Assembly (NCBI RefSeq): GCF_029051645.1
Contig: NZ_JAACFS010000009.1
Coordinates: 124,001-188,000 of the forward strand
Origin: Bradyrhizobium sp. CSA112
GTDB taxonomy: Bacteria; Pseudomonadota; Alphaproteobacteria; Rhizobiales; Xanthobacteraceae
Length of the DNA: 64,000 nt
Direction: 5' to 3'
Positions 54,060-62,690 of the stretch are shown here, piece by piece (positions within the stretch are counted from its first letter, which is position 1; the number at the start of each line of letters is the position of its first letter). Below the pieces are notes generated by a model, which had not been told where the DNA came from, made no database searches, and saw only the letters and a list, made by a program, of their open reading frames with translations. A program made the position numbers and the translations under genes.

Positions 54060-54527
54060 ATGAGGCAATGGAACTTCATCATGCTTCTGGCCCGGCCAAT
54101 GTCCAGCCGGCTAGACGCATCTGTGCGGCGCCGTAACCGGATGTTCCTGATAGGGACATTGAGCGCAATGGCGTACATGTTTCCATCGCCTTCCGCCCTG
54201 CCTCAGGCGTCGCAGGGCACGGAGGACGCCTCAGGACAACAAGCGTTCAACAATGCCTGTAGAACCTGTCATATCGTGAGAGAGGGCGACAACCGGCTCG
54301 GCCCGAACCTGCACAAGATTATTGGTCGGAAGGCAGGATCGCTACCGGACTACGGGTTTTCCAGCGCGATGAAGGAGGCAGGCTTCGTCTGGGACGAGGA
54401 GAAGCTCGATCGCTTCATTGCAAACCCCGATGAGGTCGTACCCGGCAACAGCATGAAGCCGTATGGCGGCCTCACATCGAGCGAGGATAGAAAAAAGATC
54501 ATCGCTTTCCTTGCTCAACCGCGATGA
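54060..54527 (+). CDS. Small c-type cytochrome
   Basis: A 155-residue exported cytochrome c. The single haem-binding motif is CRTCH, and the distal Met lies in GNSMKPYGG near the C-terminus, as in cytochrome c2/c550-type proteins. An Arg-rich stretch of about 28 residues precedes a hydrophobic segment (MFLIGTLSAMAYMFPSPSA), so a start at the internal Met28 (54141) would give a more usual signal peptide; the ATG at 54060 has gaggtg upstream. It acts as a periplasmic electron carrier. It follows the Spy-like gene by 41 bases. Confidence 0.85.
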   Translation: MRQWNFIMLLARPMSSRLDASVRRRNRMFLIGTLSAMAYMFPSPSALPQASQGTEDASGQQAFNNACRTCHIVREGDNRLGPNLHKIIGRKAGSLPDYGFSSAMKEAGFVWDEEKLDRFIANPDEVVPGNSMKPYGGLTSSEDRKKIIAFLAQPR

Positions 54528-54574
54528 CGCCGCAGCCGCAGGCGTTTTCGGAACGCAGGTCGGCTAGCCATCCA

Positions 54575-55450
54575 TTACCTCACCGTGCGCGCCAATGCTA
54601 AAGCGCGTTCCATCGCCTGCGTCACAATCACCGCAGAGCGTTCGTCGAGATGAACGCCGTCCGCCCAGCGCAGTTCGCTTCGGTTCACTTCGACAGGCAA
54701 CCATCGTTTCGTATCCGGAAACGCGGCGTGAACCATCTCCCGCGTGGTCGCTGCATACCGCGAGCCTTCAATCGGCTCCGAATACGGTAGCTCGAACAGC
54801 AACACCCGCGCGCCGCGATGCTCCACCATCCGGATCAATTCCTCAATTCGTTTCGCGTTGACCCGGGCGGCATCCGCCGGATCCTCCGCATTGAATTGCT
54901 GCAGCGCGCGATCCGCATAGACCCGGTTGTCGAAATCGCTCGGCGGCTGCTCGGTCAGTTTGCGCAGATTGAGTACGACCTGCTCATGCGTGAGGGGGGC
55001 GTGAAGCCGCTGCTCATAGGCGGCGACCGCAGCCCTGACGGGGCGAAAGAACAACGGCTCGGTGTCACCGCGTGAGTAACGCTCGACCAGCGCGGCATCG
55101 GTGGGACGGGTCAGAACATTCGCCTCGACCAGAATGAATTTCGGGAGCGGCGGCTGGTTCGCGACGATCTCCAGCCCGGTGATCGGAGAGCCCCCCGCAA
55201 GCGCCAGATTCCGCAAGCCGGCCGTTGCAAAATATTCCTCCTTGAGGCGGAACGTGATCGAGCTGCCCACCAGCACGATGTCAGGCACGGGCTCGCGCAG
55301 GTAACGGCTCAGGTTGATCAGCGTGCCATCCCGTGTCGTCGTCGCCGGCATTTGCAACCCGATGCCGAAGCGCATGGTGGCGAAGCCGCAGGCGATCAAG
55401 ACAATCGCCGCGGCAGCCCCGCATTGTACCAACCACCTAGCGGCAGACAT
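54575..55450 (-). CDS. SGNH-like exported protein paired with an MBOAT acyltransferase
   Basis: A 291-residue protein with an N-terminal membrane anchor (AAAAIVLIACGFATMRFGIG). IVLVGSSITFRL is the SGNH block I with catalytic Ser, and RWADGVHLDERSA is block V with Asp and His. Such proteins act with MBOAT acyltransferases to move acetyl groups onto exopolysaccharides (AlgX/AlgJ-like). It lies 13 bases after the MBOAT gene. Length and topology suit a periplasmic acetyltransferase or esterase; a polymer target cannot be named. Confidence 0.78.
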   Translation of the reverse strand: MSAARWLVQCGAAAAIVLIACGFATMRFGIGLQMPATTTRDGTLINLSRYLREPVPDIVLVGSSITFRLKEEYFATAGLRNLALAGGSPITGLEIVANQPPLPKFILVEANVLTRPTDAALVERYSRGDTEPLFFRPVRAAVAAYEQRLHAPLTHEQVVLNLRKLTEQPPSDFDNRVYADRALQQFNAEDPADAARVNAKRIEELIRMVEHRGARVLLFELPYSEPIEGSRYAATTREMVHAAFPDTKRWLPVEVNRSELRWADGVHLDERSAVIVTQAMERALALARTVR

Positions 55451-55463
55451 TTTTTCCTCGTCC

Positions 55464-56828
55464 CTAGAACTGAAAGTAGATGAACGACGTTTCGGGACCG
55501 GCCTCCAGATACATCAGCGCGGCCATCGAGCCATAGAGATAAGGTTCCACCCGGCGCAAATTGCCTTCGAAAAGCGGTCGGGAAACAAAGTGCTGGATCA
55601 TGACGGGCAGCGAATAGAGCAGCGCCAGGCTGTAGAACAGCTTGGTCGGATTGGGATTCGTGCTCGGCGTAAACATGCCCGTGAGATAGCCGATCGCATG
55701 ATCGAAGTTCGGCAGCTTGAAGAAGATCCAGAGCATGGTGACGCAGACAAAGACGACGGTCATTCGCGCCGCTCGAAGCGCCGCAAAATCGATCGAAGCC
55801 AGCCGCGCCAACAAGGGGCGTTCGAGCACCAGCAACAGGCCGTGCATCAATCCCCACAGCAGATAGCTAAGACCGGCGCCATGCCAGAGACCGCCTAGTC
55901 CCATGACGATCATCAGGTTCAAATAGGTCCGCCATATGCCATGGCGGTTGCCGCCGAGCGGAACGTAAAGATAGGTCCGCAGCCAGGTCGATAGCGAGAT
56001 GTGCCAGCGCGTCCAGAACTCGGAGAACGATGTCGCGATGTAGGGAAGATTGAAGTTGATCGGCAGACGGTAACCGAACAAGAGACCAAGGCCGATCGCA
56101 ATCGCGGAATAACCGAAGAAGTCCGCATAGATCTGATAACTGTAGAGGAAGACGAGCAGCCAGCGATCCTGGGTCTGTAGCGTCTCGTAGAGCGGGAAGC
56201 TCATATAAGACGTCATTTCATTGAGGTTGTTCGCAACGTAGAGCTTGAAGAAGAACCCGGTCAGGATCCATTTCGCGGCCTCGACGAGCGGAACGTCCGA
56301 AAAATATTTCGGCTTGATTTGCGGCATGAACATTTCCGCGCGCGTGATCGGACCTGACACGAGTTGCGGAAAGAAAATGATGTAGAGGAATACGCCGGTC
56401 AGCGTCGGCGGTGCCGTCTTCTGCCGGGTCAGATCAACCAGAAGGCTGATGTTGTGGAAGACGAAAAAAGAAATGCCGATCGGCAGCGGCAGTTTCAGAA
56501 GAAAGTCAAGCGGCGCGAAGTCGACCAGGCTGGGCGACGCCGGATCGATGAACAGCAGCTTGTACTTGAAGAAGGCTAGCAGTGCGACGTTGAAGACGAT
56601 GCCGACCGGAAGCCAGACCTGCCGGTTTCGCAATGCCAGGACCAGGAAGAGATAAGTTCCGAAAACCGCGACAGCCAACAGCGCCAGCAGTTCCGGCTGG
56701 CCATATCCATAAAAGAACAGGCTGGCGAAGACCAGGAGATGGACCTGAAACGCCCTCAGCGCCGGCAGATAATAGGCCGCAAATATGATCGCGACAAAGG
56801 CGCCGAACTGCCAGGAAGTGAAAGTCAT
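55464..56828 (-). CDS. MBOAT family membrane O-acyltransferase (AlgI-like)
   Basis: A 454-residue polytopic inner-membrane protein of about ten helices. The conserved region LPINFNLPYIATSFSEFWTR and then WHISLSTWLRTYLYVPLGG, and later GLGGLWHGAGLSYLLWGLMH carrying the invariant catalytic His, identify AlgI/DltB-type MBOAT. These pass acetyl groups across the membrane to partner proteins. Only the MBOAT and SGNH genes are here, so the polymer genes must be elsewhere. Confidence 0.9.
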   Translation of the reverse strand: MTFTSWQFGAFVAIIFAAYYLPALRAFQVHLLVFASLFFYGYGQPELLALLAVAVFGTYLFLVLALRNRQVWLPVGIVFNVALLAFFKYKLLFIDPASPSLVDFAPLDFLLKLPLPIGISFFVFHNISLLVDLTRQKTAPPTLTGVFLYIIFFPQLVSGPITRAEMFMPQIKPKYFSDVPLVEAAKWILTGFFFKLYVANNLNEMTSYMSFPLYETLQTQDRWLLVFLYSYQIYADFFGYSAIAIGLGLLFGYRLPINFNLPYIATSFSEFWTRWHISLSTWLRTYLYVPLGGNRHGIWRTYLNLMIVMGLGGLWHGAGLSYLLWGLMHGLLLVLERPLLARLASIDFAALRAARMTVVFVCVTMLWIFFKLPNFDHAIGYLTGMFTPSTNPNPTKLFYSLALLYSLPVMIQHFVSRPLFEGNLRRVEPYLYGSMAALMYLEAGPETSFIYFQF

Positions 56829-56963
56829 GCCGCCCCAACGGTGGTTGGGGAAGCTCTAGCATTTCGGCCCCGGAGGGCATAGCCGAAACCGGACCACCGT
56901 CCCGCATCGGGCGACCCGAGAGGGCTCAGGCGCCGCTCGGTTCCGCCCTAGCGTGCGGCAGTT

Positions 56964-57347
56964 CTAATTGCCGGCGGTGTTGAAGCGGGAAAGATCGCAA
57001 TCCCGTTCGGCATATTTCACGCGCCGCAGGCCCTCGCGGTCTTCGACCACAGTCGGTCGGCAGCGCTCCTTCCAGGCAGCCTGGGCGGCGGCCTCATCGG
57101 CCTTCAACTCTTCCGCTGTCCGGGGCGCGATCTTCAAGGTGCCGCGGTTGCCGACGTAGAAGTTGGTTTGCTGGCTGGGAAGCAGCGGCGCGCCGGAGGC
57201 AATGGCCGCGGCCTTGGCATCCGCTGCAGCCCGCGCCGCCCGGGCGGCCTGCGCGGCATCCGCGGCGTGGCCGTGATCCATCGCGAATTGCGCGGACGCG
57301 GACGATACCGAAGCTGCGACAATCGAGATGGCGATGAAGACGCGCAT
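56964..57347 (-). CDS. Small exported protein of unknown function (paralogue of 57533-57835)
   Basis: A 127-residue protein with signal peptide MRVFIAISIVAASVSSASAQ. An Ala-rich helix follows and the C-terminus reads AWKERCRPTVVEDREGLRRV and KYAERDCDL. This ending matches the neighbouring small protein (W-K/E-x-x-C-x-P, D-x-E-G, R-x-x-Y-A, C), so the two cysteines are conserved between them and may form a disulfide. AAGGGG is the ribosome site for the start at 57347. No family is recognised. Confidence 0.7.
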   Translation of the reverse strand: MRVFIAISIVAASVSSASAQFAMDHGHAADAAQAARAARAAADAKAAAIASGAPLLPSQQTNFYVGNRGTLKIAPRTAEELKADEAAAQAAWKERCRPTVVEDREGLRRVKYAERDCDLSRFNTAGN

Positions 57348-57532
57348 GGACACTGCCCCTTGAAATGAATGCCGAACGTCAGGAATGCCCGACAAGCATT
57401 GAGGCGGCGTAAAGCGGCGTGACTAACCGGGTCGCAATTTGGTAGATAAAGATTTAGCGGAATTTCGGGCGCGACAAGGCGCCGTCGAGCCCGGAGTGCT
57501 CCGCGCCGATTGCGGGGAGCGCAAGCGACCAG

Positions 57533-57835
57533 TTACTCGCTGCGGCCGAACTCGCAGCCCTTGCGGGCGTAAACCAGGCGGACGACGCCTTCGCTATCGT
57601 AGGTGCGCTGCGGCTTGCAGAACGCTTCCCACTTCTCGATGCTGGCTCGCCTTGCCTTCTCGTTTTCCTGATCCTGCGCCGCGTTGCGCGGCGGATCGTC
57701 CAAGTAGGACGTCGTACACACATTGCCATAGAACTTGCTGTGGGTGCAGCGTTCGACGATCTGCCATGCCTGCGCCGACGTCGACAGCAGGGTGAGGGTC
57801 GCAATTGCGTAAAGGATTTTCATGTTGTCGCTCAT
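57533..57835 (-). CDS. Small exported protein of unknown function (paralogue of 56964-57347)
   Basis: A 100-residue protein with signal peptide MKILYAIATLTLLSTSAQA. Cysteines are at CTHSKFYGNVC and in the C-terminal block KWEAFCKPQRTYDSEGVVRL then VYARKGCEF. That block is shared with the 127-residue neighbour. Starts at 57835 or 57823 (MKILYA) are both possible; the second starts directly at the signal peptide. Bases 57348-57532 between the two hold nothing recognisable, and 57836-58058 upstream likewise. Confidence 0.68.
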   Translation of the reverse strand: MSDNMKILYAIATLTLLSTSAQAWQIVERCTHSKFYGNVCTTSYLDDPPRNAAQDQENEKARRASIEKWEAFCKPQRTYDSEGVVRLVYARKGCEFGRSE

Positions 57836-58058
57836 CGCTATCGGAGACGTTCTCCGTGCGGAGTAGCTAGCGCCGGAGTTCTCGCGCGCGCAACGGTAAC
57901 CCTTTGTTAATCTAAATAGCCACGGAAAAGGTTAAACCTGGAACCGCGCGCTGTCTCTTCGCGCGACATTATCAGAAAAGAGAACGCGCTGCAGTTCACA
58001 TACGAGACAACACCGTCCGCCATTGAGACAGCGAACAAACGACTTCGATCGCCGGCTG

Positions 58059-58922
58059 CTACACTACCGTGCGATGCCGCTCGATGCAGGTCCTCAAAAC
58101 CTCGTCCATCGGCCTTGCCCACCAGTCGCTGGAGAAGATTTCGATCTCGGAATAGCCGGCAAAGCCCTGCGCCTCAACTGCCGATCGTGCGGATTTGATG
58201 TCGATGACGCCGTCGCCCATCATGCCGCGGTCGTTGAGAATGTCCTTGGTCGGCACCAGCCAGTCGCAGACGTGAAACGCAAGCAAACGATCCTTCCCCG
58301 CGCGCGCGATCTGCGGCATCAATTCCGGATCCCACCAGATGTGATAAACGTCCAGCGCGACACCGAGCGCGCCGGTGCGCTGCGGATCGAGCTCGTCGCA
58401 AATATCCAGCGCCTGTTTTGTCGTGTTCACGCAAGCGCGGTCGGCGGCATAGGCCGGATGCAGCGGCTCGATCGCCAGCGGCATACTGGCCCCTTTCGCG
58501 TATTCCAGCATCTCCGCGATGGCGTCATGAACCTGTGTCCGCGCAGCGACGATGTCTTTCGAGGCCGCGCTTCCCGGGCGCGAATATTGCGGCAGGCCGC
58601 CGACGACCAGCACGATGCAGGGCGCGCCCAGCGCCTTGGCTTCGTCGACGGCGCGGCGGTTATCGTCGCGCGCCTCGATGCGGTGCGCCGCATCTGAGGT
58701 GAACATGCCGCCGCGGCAGTAGCCTGACAATTCAAGCCCGGCGTCACGCACCGCGCGGACGGCGCGATCGAGACCAATGGCCGCGACCTGGTCGCGCCAG
58801 GGATCGATGGCGCGGATGCCATGGCGCGCGCAGGCGTCGATGATGGCAACGAGATCGCCCTGCTTGCGGACCGTCGCCGTATTCAGCGACAGCCAGCGAT
58901 GATCGGAAGAAAAATCGCGCAT
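58059..58922 (-). CDS. Sugar phosphate isomerase/epimerase (xylose isomerase-like TIM barrel)
   Basis: A 287-residue TIM-barrel protein of the AP-endonuclease-2/xylose-isomerase family. Metal-binding positions are visible as Glu in MPLAIEPLHP, Asp in GVALDVYHIWWD, His in LLAFHVCDW and Glu in YSEIEIFSSDW, consistent with a divalent metal site. Relatives isomerise sugars or keto-acid sugars. It shares one base with the DUF993 gene, and is the last gene of the operon. Substrate unknown. Confidence 0.85.
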   Translation of the reverse strand: MRDFSSDHRWLSLNTATVRKQGDLVAIIDACARHGIRAIDPWRDQVAAIGLDRAVRAVRDAGLELSGYCRGGMFTSDAAHRIEARDDNRRAVDEAKALGAPCIVLVVGGLPQYSRPGSAASKDIVAARTQVHDAIAEMLEYAKGASMPLAIEPLHPAYAADRACVNTTKQALDICDELDPQRTGALGVALDVYHIWWDPELMPQIARAGKDRLLAFHVCDWLVPTKDILNDRGMMGDGVIDIKSARSAVEAQGFAGYSEIEIFSSDWWARPMDEVLRTCIERHRTVV

Positions 58923-60115
58923 CAGGGCTCGATGCCGCGCGTTGCCAACACCGTCTTCATGCGCCGTGTCGCCAGTTCAGGGTTGGAGAGCAGCCCGGCC
59001 TTGTCGGCGAGCCGGAACAGGTCGGCCAGATGCAGCGTCGAGCGTGCGCTCTCCTGCCCGCCGACCATGGTGAAATGATCCTGATGGCCGTTGAGATAGG
59101 CCATGAACACGATGCCGGTCTTGTAGAACCGCGTCGGCGCCCGGAAGATATGGCGCGACAGCGGAACAGTCGGCCCCAGCACGTCGTGGAAGCCGGCCTC
59201 GTCGCCGGCGGCGAGCCGCGACAGCGCATAGGACGCCGCCGGCGCGATGGCATCGAAGATGCCGAGCAGCGCGTGCGAAAAACCCTTGTCGTCGCCGGCG
59301 ATTAGTTCGGCATAGTTGAAATCGTCGCCGGTATACATCTTGACGTTCTTGTCGAGCCGCCGGCGCATGTCGATCTCGCGCTGCTTGTCGAGCAGCGAGA
59401 CCTTTACGCCATCCACCTTGGCCGCGTTGGCGTTGATAATGGCAACCGCAATATCCATCGCCTTGTCGAGATCGGCAGTGCCCCAATAGCCTGAAAGCGC
59501 CGGGTCGAACATGTCGCCGAGCCAGTGGATAATCACGGGCTCGCGAACCTGCGACAGCACGCGATTATAGACCTTGGCGTAGTCGTCGGCGCTGCGCCCG
59601 AGTTTCGCCAGCGCGCGCGAAGCCATCAGAATGATGCGGCCGCCGGCCTTCTCCACCGCCGCGATCTGCTCTTCATAGGCACGGATGACGTCGTCGATCG
59701 TCTTGGCGTCCTCCACCGCGAGGTGATCGGTGCCGGCGCCGGAAAACACCAGCGCATTGCCCTTTGCCTTTGCCGCCTTGACCGAGCGCTGGATCAATTC
59801 CAGCGAGGTCGGCCAGTCCAAGCCCATGCCGCGCTGCGCGGTATCCATCGCCTCCGCGACGCCGAGGCCGAGGTCCCAGACATGCTCGCGGAACGCAATG
59901 GTCCGATCCCAGTCGATCGCAGCGCTAAGCCAGGGATCGTTGTCCGCCAGCGGATCGGCGACCACATGCGCGGCCGAGAAAGCCACGCGGCTCAGCGTGC
60001 CTTCGAGCTTTGCCGGAAACGTCCGCGACGCCGCCAGACGATAGGTCTCGATCGAGCGATCCGCTGCCGGCAATTTCAGCGACAGCGATGACATCGGTGG
60101 GACAGGCTTGTTCAT
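58922..60115 (-). CDS. DUF993 / dihydrodipicolinate synthase-like protein
   Basis: A 397-residue TIM-barrel-type protein. PVIIHWLGDMFDPALSGYWG and NAAKVDGVKVSLLDKQREID form the core with a Lys (VKVSLLDK) at the position where aldolases of the DHDPS family hold the Schiff-base lysine. DUF993 proteins are annotated as DHDPS-like; a retro-aldol or aldol role on a keto-acid product is likely but unproven. It follows the dehydrogenase gene by 12 bases and shares one base with the isomerase gene. Confidence 0.82.
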   Translation of the reverse strand: MNKPVPPMSSLSLKLPAADRSIETYRLAASRTFPAKLEGTLSRVAFSAAHVVADPLADNDPWLSAAIDWDRTIAFREHVWDLGLGVAEAMDTAQRGMGLDWPTSLELIQRSVKAAKAKGNALVFSGAGTDHLAVEDAKTIDDVIRAYEEQIAAVEKAGGRIILMASRALAKLGRSADDYAKVYNRVLSQVREPVIIHWLGDMFDPALSGYWGTADLDKAMDIAVAIINANAAKVDGVKVSLLDKQREIDMRRRLDKNVKMYTGDDFNYAELIAGDDKGFSHALLGIFDAIAPAASYALSRLAAGDEAGFHDVLGPTVPLSRHIFRAPTRFYKTGIVFMAYLNGHQDHFTMVGGQESARSTLHLADLFRLADKAGLLSNPELATRRMKTVLATRGIEP

Positions 60116-60127
60116 GGTTAGGCCTCC

Positions 60128-61279
60128 TCACACCTTGATCGGGGCAACGTCGATCCAGCGCCGCTCCCGCCAGCTCTGCAGCGCGCATTCGGCAAGCTGC
60201 ACGCCCTTGGCGCCTTCGAGCAGCGTGAACTTGTAGGGCGCATCCTCGCAAACGTGGCGGATGAACATTTCCCACTGCTCCTTGAAGCCGTTGTCGTAGA
60301 CGACATTTTCCGGAACCTTCTGCCAGTCGGCATAGAAATCATGGGTGCGCTTCTCGTCCGGATTCCACACCGGACGCGGCGTCGCCTGGCGAGCCTGGAT
60401 CACGCAATCGGTCAGGCCGGCCACCGCCGAGCCATGAGTGCCGTCGACCTGGAAGGTGACGAGGTCATCACGATAGACCCGCGTCACCCAGCTCATGTTG
60501 ATATGCGCGATCACGCCGCCCTTGAGGCGGAAGGTGGCGTAGGCGGAGTCATCGGCGGTCGCCGTGTACTTCTTGCCCTTCTCATCGAAACGCTCGGGGA
60601 TATCAGTCGTGCCGAGGCAAGAGATACTTTCGACCTCACCGAACAGATTGTCGAGCACGTAACGCCAGTGGCAGACCATATCGAGAATGATGCCGCCACC
60701 ATCCTCGCTGCGGTAATTCCACGACGGCCGCTGCGCCTCCTGCCAGCCGCCCTCGAACACCCAGTAACCGAACTCGCCGCGCACCGAGAGCATGCGGCCG
60801 AAGAAGCCGGAATCGCGCAGGAACGCGAGCTTCTTCAGGCCCGGCAAAAACAGCTTGTCCTGCACCGTACCGTGCTTGACGCCCCTGGCATTGGCGAGCC
60901 TGAGCACCGCAACCGCCTCATCCAGATTGGTCGCGATCGGCTTTTCGCAATAGACGTGCTTACCGGCTTCGATCGCCTTGGTCAGCAGCGAGGGACGCGC
61001 CTGCGTGGTTGCGGCGTCGAAGAAGATGGTGTCGTCCTTTGCGGTCAGCGCCTTGTCGAGATCGGTCGACCACCGCTCGACGTTGAAGCGCTTGGCGAGC
61101 CGTTCCACCTTATCCGCATCGCGGCCGATCAGGATCGGGTCGGGCAGCATGCGGTCACCGTTAGACAGCAGCACGCCGCCCTGGTCGCGGATCGCGACGA
61201 TGGAGCGGATCAGATGCTGGTTGAGCCCCATGCGGCCGGTCACACCGTTCATGATCAGGCCGAGGCGTTTGGTCGTCAT
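60128..61279 (-). CDS. Gfo/Idh/MocA family NAD(P)-dependent oxidoreductase
   Basis: A 383-residue dehydrogenase. RLGLIMNGVTGRMGLNQHLI begins the Rossmann fold, and the Gfo/Idh EKPIATNLDEA motif (YCEKPIATNLDEAVAVLRLA) holds the catalytic Lys. C-terminal GGIILDMVCHWRYVLDNLFG provides the second conserved Asp/His pair. The family oxidises sugars, inositols or related polyols and can also work on keto groups. Its start codon overlaps the enolase-family stop by four bases (ATGA). Confidence 0.87.
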   Translation of the reverse strand: MTTKRLGLIMNGVTGRMGLNQHLIRSIVAIRDQGGVLLSNGDRMLPDPILIGRDADKVERLAKRFNVERWSTDLDKALTAKDDTIFFDAATTQARPSLLTKAIEAGKHVYCEKPIATNLDEAVAVLRLANARGVKHGTVQDKLFLPGLKKLAFLRDSGFFGRMLSVRGEFGYWVFEGGWQEAQRPSWNYRSEDGGGIILDMVCHWRYVLDNLFGEVESISCLGTTDIPERFDEKGKKYTATADDSAYATFRLKGGVIAHINMSWVTRVYRDDLVTFQVDGTHGSAVAGLTDCVIQARQATPRPVWNPDEKRTHDFYADWQKVPENVVYDNGFKEQWEMFIRHVCEDAPYKFTLLEGAKGVQLAECALQSWRERRWIDVAPIKV

Positions 61280-62679
61280 ACTGCTTTCTCCAAGGAAATT
61301 CTGGCTGTGGGCTGCTCAAGCGGCGACATCGCGGACCATTCCGGATGCGTGGCCGTGGCGAAGCCCGGCGTGGTCAGCGATCCCGTCAGGAGATCGCCAT
61401 CGTGTATCGCGAGCCGGACCTTGCCGGCGTCGCGGGCATAGAGATCGGGATGCGCCGCAAGAAAAGCCGCCGCTTCGACGGCCGGCGTGTCGCCAAAGCC
61501 GTCGACATAATGATGACCGTTGCGCTCGGCATGGGTGACGCCGATCAGCGCGCCGAGCGCGAGATCCTGCTGCACGGCAAGGCCCGCCTGACAAGTCAGA
61601 TCCTCGCCGGCAACGAAGCATTTTTCGCCGCCTGCGCTCCACTTGGCCGCGCGGGTCGCGTTAATCACCGATTTGTAGATACCCTTGCAGGATTTTGAGG
61701 AGATACCACGATAGCCGAGCGTCCGCGCCACTGGGAACGCGTCGTAAGAGTCGTCGGCTTCGTCAACGATGAAATCGCGCCGCGCCAGCGCGCCGAGCGG
61801 CGATTGTCGGGTGATGTCTCGCGGCATCGGCTGTTCGATATAGAGCAATTTGGACGCGATCGGCCGTAGTGCAGCCTCGCGATCGAGCCGCTCGACCAGC
61901 GCGCTCAAAGCTGCGAGATCGGCATATTGCTCGTTGGCGTCCAGCGTGACGCGGTAATCATGGGGGAGCGTGGCAAGCTCGCGGCCGATCCGGATGAGCC
62001 GATCTGCGTCGTGAGTGGGATCGCCGTTGAGCTTGAGCTTAAAATAGCGTGCTCCGGCGTTTTCCCTGCTGTCGGCAACCCCGCCCTCGCCTTCGACCTT
62101 ATCGTCCATGCCGACGGTGTGTCGGATCGCGACGCGCTCCAGCCGCTTGCGGCTCGCGAGAAACTGCGTCACGTCATTATCGCCGAGATCACGTGACAGG
62201 CGGGCATCGATTCCGGCGACATTGGCCGCCATGCCGTCGAAGAAATTGGCGCCGGTGCAGCGCAAAAGGGCATCGAGGATCGCTTTGTCGATTTCGGCCG
62301 GTCCGTACGCCGCGGCCAGCCGCGGGATATCTTCTCTGGCGCATGCTTCGATCTGCGCGCCGATGCAGGCGGCATGCAGGCCGAACGCGGTCTCGAACCC
62401 GGAATGGGCCAGATAAATGTCCCGCGCGATCAGCAGTGAGCGCCGCAGTTCGGTCACCGTCTCCAGCGGCGAAAGGTGCGGCCGCTTGTCGAACCATTTT
62501 GGCACCAGGAATTCGGCGCTGGCGCCAATCGCGCTGCCCTTGCCTTCGACCTCGATTTCGACCCGCACGAAAGCCTGCGGCGTCGCGTTGATGACAACCG
62601 CGCCGAACCGGAACGGCCGGGCAAAGTTTACCTGCCGGTCAAAAAAATCGATGTCCTTTACGGCCAAACGATACGGCAT
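61276..62679 (-). CDS. Enolase superfamily protein (mandelate racemase/muconate lactonizing enzyme-like), long form
   Basis: A 467-residue enolase-superfamily enzyme, about 80-100 residues longer than most. Catalytic lysines sit in FKLKLNGD (Lys214, Lys216), and metal ligands in LDANEQY (Asp247), IEQPM (Glu282) and VDEADDSYD (Asp306/Glu307). A further lysine in SSKSCKGIYKS (Lys329/332) matches the second acid-base site. The N-terminal capping domain is extended. Acid-sugar dehydratases and dipeptide epimerases share this arrangement; the neighbours favour dehydration or epimerisation of a sugar acid. Confidence 0.84.
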   Translation of the reverse strand: MPYRLAVKDIDFFDRQVNFARPFRFGAVVINATPQAFVRVEIEVEGKGSAIGASAEFLVPKWFDKRPHLSPLETVTELRRSLLIARDIYLAHSGFETAFGLHAACIGAQIEACAREDIPRLAAAYGPAEIDKAILDALLRCTGANFFDGMAANVAGIDARLSRDLGDNDVTQFLASRKRLERVAIRHTVGMDDKVEGEGGVADSRENAGARYFKLKLNGDPTHDADRLIRIGRELATLPHDYRVTLDANEQYADLAALSALVERLDREAALRPIASKLLYIEQPMPRDITRQSPLGALARRDFIVDEADDSYDAFPVARTLGYRGISSKSCKGIYKSVINATRAAKWSAGGEKCFVAGEDLTCQAGLAVQQDLALGALIGVTHAERNGHHYVDGFGDTPAVEAAAFLAAHPDLYARDAGKVRLAIHDGDLLTGSLTTPGFATATHPEWSAMSPLEQPTARISLEKAV

Positions 62680-62690
62680 GAAGCCAGCTT

